A stretch of DNA of 64,000 nucleotides, taken from NCBI RefSeq assembly GCF_040530035.1, contig NZ_JBEWCD010000001.1:558001-622000 (forward strand), written 5' to 3'. Position numbers and translations under genes: made by a program. This DNA comes from Roseibium sp. HPY-6. GTDB taxonomy: Bacteria > Pseudomonadota > Alphaproteobacteria > Rhizobiales > Stappiaceae. Shown here piece by piece: positions 7,623 to 17,769 of this stretch. A model generated the notes under the pieces. The model worked only from the letters and a program-made list of their open reading frames with translations. It was not told the origin of the DNA and ran no database searches. Positions within the stretch are counted from its first letter, which is position 1. Each line of letters opens with the position of its first letter.

Positions 7623-10025
7623 TCAGAGTTGATCGGTCGCTCCCTCGCTACCCGCTTCGTCAGGATCAAAAATACCTGCTGCACCACCCCCTGCTGCGGC
7701 AGCCTGGATGGCGGCCTGTACAGCCGCTCTTGCCGACTCGGGCGACACTTGACCTTCGCCATTTTCGCCGGCAACCCGCACGGTAACCTGACGGTGGGCA
7801 AACTTGATGCCATTTTGCTCGAACAGATCCCGCAAGCCCGCATAAACGATCTTGCGGAGTTCGAATTGCTTTCCAGGCTTGGTCGTGAACTTCACACGCG
7901 CGATCATGGCTGAATCTTCCATCGACATGATGCCCTGCGACTTCAGCGGGGCCAGGAACATCGGCCCGTAATATTCATCCTGCAGGAGCTCCTTGCCGAA
8001 GTTCTTGATCAGCTTGCGCATCTTTTCCACGTCCGTGTCATAGGTGACACGGAAGGCAAGTTTCATCACGGCCCAGTCACGCGAGAAGTTTTCGACCTGC
8101 TGGATTTCCCCGAACGGAATGGTTGTCAGAGCGCCGCGGTGATGCCGCAGCTGCATCGAACGGATCGAAATCTTCTCAACCACCCCCTTGGCGCTGCCAA
8201 TGTCGATGTACTCGCCTTTGCGGAAGGCATCATCGACCAGGTAGAACGCGCCTGAAAAGATATCACGGATAAGGGTCTGCGCACCAAAGCCGATCGCGAG
8301 GCCAACCACCCCGGCACCTGCAAAGAGCGGCGCAATGTTCACGCCAAGCTCGGACAGAACGACCATGGCGGCAATGACGACAATCGTGATCAGGAGGAAA
8401 TTCCGGAATATCGGAAGAAGCGTCGCAATACGGCTTTCACCGGCACCACCGACCTCGACTTCCTCATCCTCCTCCGCCGGCGCTTCCTTGGCGATCTGCC
8501 GGTCGATAACGATCTTCACCGCCTCATAGGACATGTAGCCAAGGAATGTGACGAGCAGAACCTCAACGAAAGAGCCGATCAAAGAACTGCTGCCGGCAAG
8601 CGGCACACCCCACCATGACGCCAGAAGATCGAAGGAAGCAAACAGGACGAGGATCACGGCCCCGCGATCGAACAAATCCCGAAAAGGCGAACGCTGTGCT
8701 TCCCGTTCGGCTGCTTCCGCACGTGCCTGGGCCATTGCGCTTTCCGGGTCGTCCTGCAGACCCTCGCTTTCGTCTGTCCGCTTGATGTCCTCGGCAATTT
8801 TCGCCTGAACGTCCGCCGTATCCAGTCTTGGAAGCAGAACCTTGTCGATAATCAGCACAAGGATGCCGTAGGCCACCGATGCCAGCAACATGACCTGCAG
8901 CGGCGCGCCGACAAGCCCGGTCGCATCGGGCAGATCCAGAAGGATGCGGACAGCGGAAATGCCCCAGGCGACAACAAAGTAGAAGACCGCAACAAAGTGC
9001 CAGACATTTGCCAGAACCTTGCGCCAGATCGGCGCTCCAGCCCCTGCCTCGCCCCGTATCAGACGCGCAATCACCTTCCTGTAAGCGATCGAAATTCCGA
9101 TCAGAATGATCATGGACAGGGCCGAAGCACCAATGAGCGCGATCTTGTGCGCGTCCTGAGACAGCCCGAGCCGTTCCATCCACAGGCAGAAGCCAATGGT
9201 AAAGAGCGATACCGCACTTCCGATAAGAAGCGCCTTGTAGAGACTACCGGCCTCCTGGCCGGACATGTTCAAGAGGCGGTGGCTGTCCGCGTCCGGCGCA
9301 AGGAGATTGAGAAAAATGATGCGAAGAACGAGAAAAGAAGCGAAAACACCAAAAACCACCAGAGCTGTCTGGTTGGCGGCTTCCAAACCTGAGCCGACCA
9401 CGAGATAGACCAGAACGGCGACGATGAAGAAAAGCACAACGCCGACTATCATCAGGAGTGCGCGCAGGAACAGATAGATGATCTTGTCAGACCGGCTATA
9501 GACGTTTTCATGGTACATGCCCACGAAGTGCCTGCGGCCCCATCTGGCAAGCAGTGTCATCGCCAGAACGCCGAAAATAATGCCGGCAGCTATGTCGATG
9601 AGTGCCGTTGGTATCCAACTCAGGCCACGCCCTTCTCCCTCAGCTCTCAAGGTCCACAACATCGTCTGGTGGATGATTGGGATTTCTTTCAGGATCGTCT
9701 TGAAAACGTCCCGCGCCGAAACGGCCTGGTCCACGAACTGGTCAGCTTCCTGGAGGATACCGGCACCTTCACCAGCCTGTACTGCGTTCTGTGTTCCTGT
9801 TTCATTCGTGTCGGCCGCTTTGGGATCGGCAGCTTCATTGTTCTCGGTGCTGTCATCCGACGCCAATCCGGTCACGACACCCGTCAGACCTTGAGCCTCA
9901 GCTGCGTTTGATCCGAAACCGATCCCGGGTGCAAACGACAAGAACGCTACCAGGGCAAAGGTGAGCACCCATGCTGCTGTTGATCTGGAAACAGAATTTG
10001 GGAAGCGGATATCGGTCGCTAACAT
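7623..10025 (-). CDS. Mechanosensitive ion channel, MscS family (large)
   Basis: This 800-residue protein has an N-terminal signal-like helix (about residues 14-42), an acidic linker, then about ten membrane helices and a C-terminal MscS core. In the core, GAGVVGLAIGFGAQTLIRDI is the Gly/Ala-rich pore helix TM3; the beta domain follows with KGEYIDIGSAKGVVEKISIRS and TTIPFGEIQQVENFSRD. It should open under membrane tension during hypo-osmotic shock. The long multi-helix N-terminus resembles YbiO/YjeP-type members rather than compact MscS. The C-terminal 40 residues are Ala-rich and probably disordered. Single-gene transcript. Confidence 0.92.
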   Translation of the reverse strand: MLATDIRFPNSVSRSTAAWVLTFALVAFLSFAPGIGFGSNAAEAQGLTGVVTGLASDDSTENNEAADPKAADTNETGTQNAVQAGEGAGILQEADQFVDQAVSARDVFKTILKEIPIIHQTMLWTLRAEGEGRGLSWIPTALIDIAAGIIFGVLAMTLLARWGRRHFVGMYHENVYSRSDKIIYLFLRALLMIVGVVLFFIVAVLVYLVVGSGLEAANQTALVVFGVFASFLVLRIIFLNLLAPDADSHRLLNMSGQEAGSLYKALLIGSAVSLFTIGFCLWMERLGLSQDAHKIALIGASALSMIILIGISIAYRKVIARLIRGEAGAGAPIWRKVLANVWHFVAVFYFVVAWGISAVRILLDLPDATGLVGAPLQVMLLASVAYGILVLIIDKVLLPRLDTADVQAKIAEDIKRTDESEGLQDDPESAMAQARAEAAEREAQRSPFRDLFDRGAVILVLFASFDLLASWWGVPLAGSSSLIGSFVEVLLVTFLGYMSYEAVKIVIDRQIAKEAPAEEDEEVEVGGAGESRIATLLPIFRNFLLITIVVIAAMVVLSELGVNIAPLFAGAGVVGLAIGFGAQTLIRDIFSGAFYLVDDAFRKGEYIDIGSAKGVVEKISIRSMQLRHHRGALTTIPFGEIQQVENFSRDWAVMKLAFRVTYDTDVEKMRKLIKNFGKELLQDEYYGPMFLAPLKSQGIMSMEDSAMIARVKFTTKPGKQFELRKIVYAGLRDLFEQNGIKFAHRQVTVRVAGENGEGQVSPESARAAVQAAIQAAAAGGGAAGIFDPDEAGSEGATDQL

Positions 10026-10148
10026 TTTGGCCCCGTGCGAGTCGCTGTTTTTTCTTTGCCTCTGTTAAGCACGGTTCCGTACAATTTGAAAGAAACCAGC
10101 CATTACCGCATCCGGAGGCATCAAGCGCAAAGACAGGATGAAAACAAA

Positions 10149-10171
10149 AAGCCCGGCTGGGCACCGGGCTT
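10149..10171 (-). terminator. Intrinsic terminator after the DUF2336 gene
   Basis: AAGCCCGG (10149-10156) pairs with CCGGGCTT (10164-10171) around a 7-nt loop. Read on the minus strand the stem is followed by a T-rich stretch. It lies about 30 bp beyond the stop of the minus-strand DUF2336 gene and ahead of the mscS-type gene. Confidence 0.8.
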
Positions 10172-10203
10172 TCGCATTATCTATTTCCTGGACTGGGAAC
10201 GCG

Positions 10204-11289
10204 TCAGCTGACCACGTTGGTGTTCCAGTGTGACATCTTGCGTTTCGCCTCCGCGACTGTCAGCCGGGCAAAATACGCTATAGCGAGATTGCGCACCTCC
10301 GGAGTGAGACGGTGACGCCAGGGTCCGATCGACAAGAGCGCGCTGACGGAGATGGAGGAAAACCCGAACGCTTTTGCCAGAACGATAAACGGTTCGGGAT
10401 TGGGGCTGACCATGCAATGGCTTAGCTCCTCAACATCGCCGCGGATCATCAGGGCAAATGTTGCGACCGCCTCAGCAAAACGGTCTTCGGACGCAAACCG
10501 GCGCAAGGCGGCCTCGTTCACCATGCCGCGTTTTGCGAGCAGCATCACACGCGCTTTTGCCGTGTCGAAATCGTATCGCCCAAGCCAATACTGATTGGAC
10601 ATATGCTGCGCGGCGATATCGGCCGCTTCTCCGACACGTTCCGCCGCCTCGCTTTGCCCGCTATCGCGCAGCTTTTTGCGCACTTCGTCGCTTGCGATCG
10701 CAACAAGGCTCGATATGTGAGCTTCGGCGAGGTCTCCTCGGTCACTCAGGAAGTTCTGCAGGGTTGCATCTGAAGCCGCGTCGCTGATGAGCGATTGGAC
10801 GGACGCGTCGGAAAGACTTGCCCCATCATTGCTTGCAACCTTGCGCTTCACTTTCAGATCGCCTCGCTGTACGAGAATATCCGTGACATTCTCGGAAAGC
10901 ACTTCACGTTGCGCGATGGCATAGCAATGCGAATTGCCACGTTTTTCGGCGATCGAAATCAGGTCCTCATCACTGAGAATGGATGAGCGCAGAAGGATCG
11001 GTTCAGCGACCTCAATATCGTCATCAGCAAGCCGCCGGATTGTGTCCAGAGGACCGCGGCGCAGACCTGACATCTGCTCGGAGACGTATCGTCGAACTTC
11101 AGATTCCACCATGTCGACGAGCCGGAGCAGAACAGAATCGTAAACACCTACCTGTTCGTCCGAACACCTTTCCGATGTCAACGCGAAGAGGGCTGCAACA
11201 TGCCGGGCAAGCTCTGCTTTCCGGGCGCTGCCAGCTTCCCCGGTCAGCTCCGAAAAGTTCACCAGTTCGGTTTTCAAGGCTTCACTCAT
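10204..11289 (-). CDS. DUF2336 domain-containing protein
   Basis: The 361-residue protein is all-helical in appearance, with HEAT-like repeats. Features such as PLDTIRRLADDDIEVAEPIL and LSDEDLISIAEKRGNSHCYAIA are those of the alphaproteobacterial DUF2336 family. No signal peptide or membrane segment. DUF2336 proteins are common in alphaproteobacteria, and I know no firm biochemical role. The gene is monocistronic, ending at a strong terminator, with a 470-bp gap upstream. Family fairly sure, function unknown. Confidence 0.8.
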   Translation of the reverse strand: MSEALKTELVNFSELTGEAGSARKAELARHVAALFALTSERCSDEQVGVYDSVLLRLVDMVESEVRRYVSEQMSGLRRGPLDTIRRLADDDIEVAEPILLRSSILSDEDLISIAEKRGNSHCYAIAQREVLSENVTDILVQRGDLKVKRKVASNDGASLSDASVQSLISDAASDATLQNFLSDRGDLAEAHISSLVAIASDEVRKKLRDSGQSEAAERVGEAADIAAQHMSNQYWLGRYDFDTAKARVMLLAKRGMVNEAALRRFASEDRFAEAVATFALMIRGDVEELSHCMVSPNPEPFIVLAKAFGFSSISVSALLSIGPWRHRLTPEVRNLAIAYFARLTVAEAKRKMSHWNTNVVS

Positions 11290-11762
11290 GCTTCGATACC
11301 AGTTTTCAGATGTGCCGTTGCGGCGTCTTATCGAAAATGGATGTGAGACTTAAAGAAGAACCCAACAGGAATGTCGGGAATGTAATCGTCTTTGTGCCAA
11401 ATTTAGTGAAAATTCTAAGCGCATTGCAGAAGTCGAGACTAGTTTATTGAAAGAAAAGAAGAAAGCGGACATCAACCGGCCCTTCTGGCACAATGCATAC
11501 ACAGGAAAAAAATTGTAAATTCGATCAAAAAAAGTTGGCTTTATCTGCGGTTGAACGAGCGATCGCTCGATTGACAAGGCGATTTGCCAAATGGCGGCCA
11601 GGCGACATGCTCAAAGACGAACATCACTTCGTAATCGCATGGGTCATGATCGGGCGTCCTGGATGGGGATGTGCCGCCACTGGTCAATCTTCTTGAAACA
11701 GGTTCACCAAGGGGCGCAACCGGTTTGCCACCGGCTAAACTCCTATTCCAGCGCCGGGCGAA
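11290..11762. other. Intergenic region with 14-bp palindrome
   Basis: About 470 bp lie between the DUF2336 start and the indolepyruvate oxidoreductase stop. It holds a perfect 14-bp palindrome, CGAGCGATCGCTCG, at 11556-11569. A 67-codon plus-strand frame (11493-11696) spans the palindrome but has no ribosome binding site or recognisable product, so I do not call it a gene. Confidence 0.45.
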
Positions 11763-14700
11763 CTACTCCGCCGCTTCCAGGAACTGCGACGTTGCTGCCT
11801 CACGATCCCCACCGCTGCTATCTGTTTTGTTGAGCTGCTTGAGCAACAAATCACGTTTATCGAACGCCTTCTTCAGATTGGCCTCCTTGACCGGACCGAA
11901 CCCACGGACAAGATCCGGCACGCGCGCCAATTCAACAAGAAGACCGTAGTTTCCGTCCGGCAGCCTATTCAGGATTTCTGCGATATCGGATTTGTACTGG
12001 CGGATCAGCGCCCGCTCCGCCGTTCGCTCAGCTGTTCTGCCGAATGGATCATACCATTTGCCGCGAACACCCTTGAACTTGGCCAACAAGCCGAAGGCCT
12101 GGAAAATCCAAGGTCCAAAGGCGATTTTTTCCGGACGTCCGGTTTTGGGATCCTTCCGGTGCGCCAACAGAGGCGGTGCCAGATGAACCTTGATCCTCTT
12201 TGGATCCTGAAAACGCTGCGAGACCTTTTCCTTAAAGTCGGGAGACGAATAAAGACGTGCGACCTCATATTCGTCCTTGTAGGCCATCACCTTGAACAAC
12301 ATGTCGGCAACGGTCTGCGTAAGTCGCATTGTTCCAGGACCGTGCAACGTATCGGCTGATTTCACTTTTTCGACGAGGTCGCGGTAACCTGCAGCGTAGT
12401 CCGTATCCTGATACCTCGTGAGTTCTTCTTCGTTGAAGGCTATCTTTTCCTCGAGCGTGAACGTCGGCTGCGCTTCGGCGGCAGGCAGCGCGCTCAGAAG
12501 TTTGTCCGGTTGCGCCACCAGTACGCGTCCCGCCCGGAACGCCTTGATGTTGTTTGCAACAGCAGCCCCATTGAGCTGAAGTGCGGTTTCCAGCGCGTGA
12601 TCCGACACAGGCAGAGCACCGCTCTGGTAAGCCATCCCGACAAGCAGCATGTTTGCAAAGATGGCGTCGCCAAGAAGCTTTTCCGCTATGTCCGCCGCAT
12701 TCATGGAGACATAAGTACCCGATGCCTCGCGCAAGGCCGTATCCATGCGCTTTTCGTCAAATGAAAGCGTTTGTTTGAGAACAAATTCCGCGGTCGGCGC
12801 AACTTTGGTATTTGCCACCGTGACTGTGTGTCCACGCCGTGCCAAGGCTAGCTGATCTGCATTGGTGGCGACCACCATGTCGCTTGCGATCAACAGATCA
12901 AGGCTGGCCGTTGGAACCCGTGGTCCCTCGATGGACCTGTCACTGGCAGCAAAACGTACGTGAGATGTAACCGGCCCGCCCTTTTGGGCAAGCCCGGTCA
13001 TATCAAGCGTCGATGCTTGCTTGCCATCGATATGCGCTGCCATGGCAAGAACAGCGCTGATGGTCGTGACGCCCATACCGCCGATACCGGCAACGAGCGT
13101 GTTCTGAGTCCGCTCAAGCGATGGAAGGACCGGATCGGTCAAGGCGTCTGCAAGAACGTCGATGTCGATCTCGGCTTTTTTCGGCTTGCGAAGTGCCGCG
13201 CCATCGATTTCGACGAAGGACGGGCAAAAGCCCTTGATGCAGGAAAAGTCCTTGTTACAGCTCGACTGATTGATAACGCGCTTTTCACCGAACGGCGTTG
13301 CCAGGGGTTCGACAGACAGGCAATTCGACTGAACCGAACAGTCTCCACACCCTTCGCAAACCCGCTCGTTGATAAACAGTCTCTTGTCCGGGTCCGGAAA
13401 CTGTCCCCGCTTGCGCCGGCGACGCTTTTCGGCGGCACAGGTCTGATCATAGACAATAACCGAGACGCCTTTGAACGTCTGGAGATCTTCCTGGACATCC
13501 ATCAGTTCGTCGCGGTGGTGGATTTTCGTACCCTTTGCAACGGGTGTCCAGGAACCATAGTTTTCCGGGTTTTCGGACACAATGGCAATGCGCTCGACGC
13601 CTTCGGCCTCCAGCTGTCGCGTGATCTGCGGCACGGTCAAAAGGCCATCGACCTTCTGCCCGCCGGTCATTGCGACCGCGTCGTTGTAAAGGATCTTGTA
13701 GGTGATCGGCACGTTCGAGGCGAGCGCCTGACGGATGGCCAGGATCCCGGAATGGAAGTAGGTGCCGTCACCCACATTGGCGAAGACATGACTGTCGTCG
13801 GAGAACGGTTCCTGTCCCACCCAAAGGACACCCTCGCCGCCCATCGCGATCTGGCCTTCGGTCGTGCGGCCAGCCATTTCGGTCATGGCATGGCACCCGA
13901 TCCCCGGCATGGAGCGCGACCCTTCGGGCGTTTTGGTTGAGGTCGAATGCGGGCATCCTGAGCAGAAATAGGGAATTCGCGCTGCGCGTTCGGCATGTCC
14001 CTGCGCCCACATGACCTGCTTGGTCATGCGGTCGGCAACAGCGCCCATGTCCTGCGACACCACCTCTTGCGGCAGCCACGCCATCAGTCCCTTGATCAGT
14101 TCGGCAACGGACAATTCAAGCACATCCGACAGGAACGGTTTTCCGTCCGGACGGCGCTTGCCCCAGATTTCCGGGCGGCTCATGTCCGGCCAGTGATAGG
14201 AAATCTCCTTGATCTGGCTTTCCATGAAGGCACGCTTGTGCTCGACAACGAGCAACCGCTCTGTGCCGCGGGCAAATTCGCGAAGCCCCAATGGCTCCAG
14301 GGGCCAGGTCATTGCCACCTTGTAGACAGCAAGTCCGATGGACTTGGCGAGATCCTCGGTTATGCCCATGAGATTGAGCGCCTGCAAGAGATCGCGGTAG
14401 GCCTTGCCGGACGTAACGATACCGAGTTTAGCCTGCCCGCGCGTTCCGTAGGTGACACGATCAAGACCGTTTGTCCGGACATAGTTATGAGCTGCCGGGA
14501 TACGAAGGTCCCGGACAAGCCGTTCCGTTTCCAGCCGGTTGCCCAGCATAAGGTCACGGTTTTGCCTGTAGTCCTTGCGCGGATCACCTTCCAGCGGGCG
14601 CATTAGCCGGAGCCTGTCGCCGGAGATATCGATCGTCGCAGACGCGTCCATCGTGTCTGCAACACAGATCAACGCGGTCCAGAGGCTTGTAAATCTGGAC

Positions 14701-15284
14701 ATTTCGAGCCCGTGAAGACCGAAGTCCAGCACGTCCTGAATGTCTGAAGGGTTCAGAACGGGAATCTCAGCGTGTTCAAAAAAGAACTCGCTTTGCGCGG
14801 GGAGGATGGAGGATTTTGCGAGGTGGTCATCGCCCGCCAGCGCGAGTACGCCGCCATTCCGGTCGGTCCCCGATGCATTGGCCTGGCGCAACACGTCGCC
14901 GGCACGATCCACACCTGGAGCCTTGCCGTACCAGATGCCGAAAACGCCATCATAGTCTGTCGGCCTGCCGACGCCGCCCTCGCCTCTCAGTTTCTGGCTG
15001 CCCCAGACCGCCGTTGCGCCAAGTTCCTCATTGACCCCCGGTTTGAACACAACATCATGAGTGTCTAGGTGGCGCTGAGCGCGCATGAGCTCGGTGTCGT
15101 AACCGGCAAGCGGCGATCCGCGGTAACCTGAAATAAATCCGCCAGCCTTCAGGCCGGCGTCACGGTCCAGCCGCGCCCGATCCAGTGCCAGCCGCACGAG
15201 TGCCTGTATGCCAGTCAGATAAACCCGTCCTTCTGTCGCGACATATTTGTCTTCCAGCGACACGGTTGGCATATGAACATTCAT
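11763..15284 (-). CDS. Indolepyruvate ferredoxin oxidoreductase, fused subunits
   Basis: The protein (1173 residues) oxidatively decarboxylates aryl-pyruvates made by transamination of aromatic amino acids, passing electrons to ferredoxin and forming aryl-CoA. It is the fused alpha-plus-beta form common in proteobacteria. Visible parts: CSGCPHSTSTK near residue 447 and the TPP-region GDGTYFHSG near 503 in the IorA-like part, a ferredoxin-like CEGCGDC near 645, and a C-terminal gamma-type domain beginning GIGGMGVTT near 733. The N-terminal start with YVATEGRVYLTGIQALVRL is typical. It is divergent from an Lrp-family gene, a common arrangement for amino-acid catabolic enzymes. Confidence 0.95.
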   Translation of the reverse strand: MNVHMPTVSLEDKYVATEGRVYLTGIQALVRLALDRARLDRDAGLKAGGFISGYRGSPLAGYDTELMRAQRHLDTHDVVFKPGVNEELGATAVWGSQKLRGEGGVGRPTDYDGVFGIWYGKAPGVDRAGDVLRQANASGTDRNGGVLALAGDDHLAKSSILPAQSEFFFEHAEIPVLNPSDIQDVLDFGLHGLEMSRFTSLWTALICVADTMDASATIDISGDRLRLMRPLEGDPRKDYRQNRDLMLGNRLETERLVRDLRIPAAHNYVRTNGLDRVTYGTRGQAKLGIVTSGKAYRDLLQALNLMGITEDLAKSIGLAVYKVAMTWPLEPLGLREFARGTERLLVVEHKRAFMESQIKEISYHWPDMSRPEIWGKRRPDGKPFLSDVLELSVAELIKGLMAWLPQEVVSQDMGAVADRMTKQVMWAQGHAERAARIPYFCSGCPHSTSTKTPEGSRSMPGIGCHAMTEMAGRTTEGQIAMGGEGVLWVGQEPFSDDSHVFANVGDGTYFHSGILAIRQALASNVPITYKILYNDAVAMTGGQKVDGLLTVPQITRQLEAEGVERIAIVSENPENYGSWTPVAKGTKIHHRDELMDVQEDLQTFKGVSVIVYDQTCAAEKRRRRKRGQFPDPDKRLFINERVCEGCGDCSVQSNCLSVEPLATPFGEKRVINQSSCNKDFSCIKGFCPSFVEIDGAALRKPKKAEIDIDVLADALTDPVLPSLERTQNTLVAGIGGMGVTTISAVLAMAAHIDGKQASTLDMTGLAQKGGPVTSHVRFAASDRSIEGPRVPTASLDLLIASDMVVATNADQLALARRGHTVTVANTKVAPTAEFVLKQTLSFDEKRMDTALREASGTYVSMNAADIAEKLLGDAIFANMLLVGMAYQSGALPVSDHALETALQLNGAAVANNIKAFRAGRVLVAQPDKLLSALPAAEAQPTFTLEEKIAFNEEELTRYQDTDYAAGYRDLVEKVKSADTLHGPGTMRLTQTVADMLFKVMAYKDEYEVARLYSSPDFKEKVSQRFQDPKRIKVHLAPPLLAHRKDPKTGRPEKIAFGPWIFQAFGLLAKFKGVRGKWYDPFGRTAERTAERALIRQYKSDIAEILNRLPDGNYGLLVELARVPDLVRGFGPVKEANLKKAFDKRDLLLKQLNKTDSSGGDREAATSQFLEAAE

Positions 15285-15430
15285 CCGGCGTCCTCCTGAA
15301 ACGTCGATCTTGGCGGCAGCGCCTCCCCGCCACTTTCTTCTAGATAAATATCATCCTTTTCTTGGGCAATTTCTGTGCTATCGTCACGGTCAATAACCTC
15401 AGAACCGCATAAAAATTCCCCAAATAGGCG
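15285..15430. promoter_or_regulatory. Divergent promoter region, oxidoreductase / Lrp
   Basis: The 146-bp gap separates the divergent starts of the indolepyruvate oxidoreductase and Lrp-family genes and must carry both promoters. Its AT-rich middle (around 15340-15365) is the likely place for Lrp-type binding. I cannot define an individual site. Confidence 0.45.
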
Positions 15431-15910
15431 ATGACCGAAAAATATCTTCTCGACCCGTCCGACATCCGTGTTCTCCGAGTCTTGCAGCGGGATGCATCGC
15501 TGTCCATCGCCGAAGTGGCCAAAGAAGCGGGAATGAGCCAAACGCCGTGCTGGCGGCGGATCAAACGCCTCAAGGAACAAGGGATTATCCGCCAGATTAC
15601 CGCGATAATCGACCGGGAGTCCGTCGGTCTGGGTTTCGTCGCCTATTCTTTCGTAAAGCTGGCCGTCCCGAGCCGGGACAATATGGAGACATTCGACAAG
15701 CTGGTGCATCACTGGCCCGAAGTCGTCACCTGCGAACGCATCACCGGCGCCGTGGACTACCTGATCAAGGTCGTCACCGACGACATAAAAACCTATGACA
15801 ATTTTCTGCGGCTGAAGCTGCTGGACAACACGCTGGTCTCCGATGTCCAGTCAAGGATCGTGGTCAATACGGTCAAGGATACCGTCGCTTTGCCGCTTCG
15901 GGAAAACTGA
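15431..15910 (+). CDS. Lrp/AsnC family transcriptional regulator
   Basis: The 159-residue length is typical. An N-terminal AsnC-type helix-turn-helix (DIRVLRVLQRDASLSIAEV, then SQTPCWRRIKRLKEQGII) is followed by a RAM effector-binding domain with VITCERITGAVDYLIKVV-like character. Such regulators bind amino acids and often control the adjacent catabolic gene. The divergent neighbour is indolepyruvate ferredoxin oxidoreductase, so I infer regulation by aromatic amino acids or their keto acids. The start ATG 15431 matches the family. Confidence 0.9.
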   Translation: MTEKYLLDPSDIRVLRVLQRDASLSIAEVAKEAGMSQTPCWRRIKRLKEQGIIRQITAIIDRESVGLGFVAYSFVKLAVPSRDNMETFDKLVHHWPEVVTCERITGAVDYLIKVVTDDIKTYDNFLRLKLLDNTLVSDVQSRIVVNTVKDTVALPLREN

Positions 15911-15977
15911 ACCGGGTCGTGCGGCAACCCAATCGTTGCTAGATGAAACGCACATGCCCCTGGATCCGCTTTGTGCG

Positions 15978-16259
15978 TCAGTCGCGCTCCACAGCCGTTA
16001 CCTTTCCGGATTGCGGATCGATTTTGATCTCGAACTTGCTGCCGTCAAGGATTGCTTCCACCTCGATACGAGACCGTTTGACCTCAATCTCACGAATGTC
16101 ATAGCCGCCCGTTTCAAGCGCCAGGGCAATCCCGGACACTGAAGTTCCAACGGTATCTCCGGCCTGAACCTGGGCGGACGCGGCTGTGCCGGTTGCCAGG
16201 AAGGTTGCCATAGCAAGCGTCGCAGCCTGAATTGGATTTGCCAACTTTGGTATTTGCAA
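15978..16259 (-). CDS. PepSY domain-containing secreted protein
   Basis: This is a 93-residue protein with a signal peptide (hydrophobic run ending TGTAASA, about residues 3-30) and one PepSY-like repeat: GYDIREIEVKRSRIEVEA then FEIKIDPQSGKVTAVERD. I set the start at a TTG (16257-16259) because GAGGA lies about 7 bp upstream and it places the signal peptide at the N-terminus; the frame is open for 52 more codons without such support. Small PepSY proteins are periplasmic and of uncertain role, sometimes in metal or protease contexts. It is convergent with the Lrp gene. Confidence 0.75.
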   Translation of the reverse strand: MQIPKLANPIQAATLAMATFLATGTAASAQVQAGDTVGTSVSGIALALETGGYDIREIEVKRSRIEVEAILDGSKFEIKIDPQSGKVTAVERD

Positions 16260-16389
16260 CGTGTGTTCCTCGTCTTGATCAGTCGGTTGTGTGTCGCCGC
16301 TGCTGATGTGGTCTCTCGCGAGCACGTTGCAAATTAAAGAAAATCCATCATTCGAAGTGCATTGAAACCAGGTTCGCGCCATAGCCAAC

Positions 16390-17658
16390 TCAAATTGCAA
16401 ATCGCGAAGGCGCAAATGCTGTCAGATCCAATCCCGGGTCCTTGCCTGCAATCTGTTCGGCCAAAAGACGCCCGGTGACGGGACCAAGCGTGAAGCCGTC
16501 GTGTGCGTGTCCGAAATTCAGCCAAAGGCCAGGTGTCTTGTAGGACGCTCCGAAGACAGGCAACGAGTCCGGAAGACACGGACGGGATCCCAGCCAGGGC
16601 GTTTCCTGAAGTGCCTTTCCCAGCGGAAAGAGCTCCGTCGCACGGCGCCGCGCCCGCTTGATGACATTCGGATTGGCTGGCGCATCCCGGTCCGTCAGTT
16701 CAACACCTGTCGTCAGACGAATACCGTTGTCCGTCGGTGTCAGCGCGAAGCCGTGGTCAAGATCAACGACGGGCCTGGAAAGCGTCGCTCCGGGTTCGGG
16801 CTGAAAATGCATGTGATAGCCGCGCTTCGCGACCAGCGGAAAGTCTTCACCCAGGTTCTTCAGCAGATCCATGGACCAGGCCCCGAGCGCCACCACAGCA
16901 TTTCGCGCGTTGATGGAACCACGCTCACACTCGATCCGCCAGCCTCCCCGCTGCCGCTGCAGTTTTCGTGCATCGCCCCTGAAAGAGCGACCACCTTCTT
17001 GTATATAGCCACGCCAGAAGGCATCGACCACGGCTCCGGGGTTCGAAACGGAACAACTCTCGCTCCAATGCACTGCCTTCACATGCACGGGTTTCAGACC
17101 TGGCTCGAGAGCGGATGTTTCCTCGCTGGTCAGTTCATTATAGGAGACCCCATGAACGCGCGCGTAATGACGCTCAATCTCGTCCTCACGAAATGAGCTG
17201 ATTGACCGGTAAAGGTGAAGCCAGCCGCCCCTGCGGTAATACCGCTCGGCGATCGACAGACGCGCGAGGTCGAGATGGTCCTGCGCAGCCAGGGCCCTGA
17301 GCGGCGCAATCGCTCTGGAATAGTGCTCGATCCCCCGTCCGCTGCTGGCCGCGTGATACTGTTTGAGCCAGGGTGCAAGTGAGATGATTTTTTTCAAGTC
17401 GCAGGACACAGCGCTGGATTGGCCGGATAAGATGCTGAGAACCTGCATCGGTTTTAAGGGGATGGGGTGCGGAACGAACCCGTTGCACTGAACGATGCCC
17501 GCGTTGCCGAATGACGCCTCTTCGCCGGGGTGAGACCGGTCCAAAAGGGCAACATCGAGCCCCAGCAGTTTCAGGTGAAACGCTGTCGACACCCCGACGA
17601 TTCCGGCCCCGAGGACCACGACGTCGAATGAAGTGTATTGACCGTTTTCTTCTGTCAT
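16390..17658 (-). CDS. FAD-dependent oxidoreductase, DadA-like
   Basis: The 422-residue flavoprotein of the DAO family starts with a Rossmann motif, VVVLGAGIVGVSTAFHL, and keeps the C-terminal GHAHDGFTLGPVTGRLLAE that closes over FAD. Length and layout match D-amino acid dehydrogenase small subunit (DadA), which oxidises D-amino acids to keto acids and feeds electrons to the respiratory chain at the inner membrane face. It is divergent from a transporter gene and near the Lrp/indolepyruvate genes, consistent with amino-acid use. No alanine racemase gene is adjacent, so another amine substrate is possible. Confidence 0.82.
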   Translation of the reverse strand: MTEENGQYTSFDVVVLGAGIVGVSTAFHLKLLGLDVALLDRSHPGEEASFGNAGIVQCNGFVPHPIPLKPMQVLSILSGQSSAVSCDLKKIISLAPWLKQYHAASSGRGIEHYSRAIAPLRALAAQDHLDLARLSIAERYYRRGGWLHLYRSISSFREDEIERHYARVHGVSYNELTSEETSALEPGLKPVHVKAVHWSESCSVSNPGAVVDAFWRGYIQEGGRSFRGDARKLQRQRGGWRIECERGSINARNAVVALGAWSMDLLKNLGEDFPLVAKRGYHMHFQPEPGATLSRPVVDLDHGFALTPTDNGIRLTTGVELTDRDAPANPNVIKRARRRATELFPLGKALQETPWLGSRPCLPDSLPVFGASYKTPGLWLNFGHAHDGFTLGPVTGRLLAEQIAGKDPGLDLTAFAPSRFAI

Positions 17659-17769
17659 ACCAACGCTAAAGACAATTCAGGCGCGCCTTTGCGTCTGGTA
17701 TCGGCGCCCCCGTTCGGTTAAGTAGCGCAAGGAGCCTGCCTCACCTTGCTGTTTCTGGAGACACACTAG

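Noticed and set aside
7512..7913. Plus-strand frame opposite the end of the MscS-type gene
   Set aside because: Shadow of the strongly supported minus-strand gene; translation shows no family features.
11493..11696. 67-codon frame between the DUF2336 and indolepyruvate oxidoreductase genes
   Set aside because: No ribosome binding site, no recognisable sequence, and a palindrome inside; not convincing as a gene.
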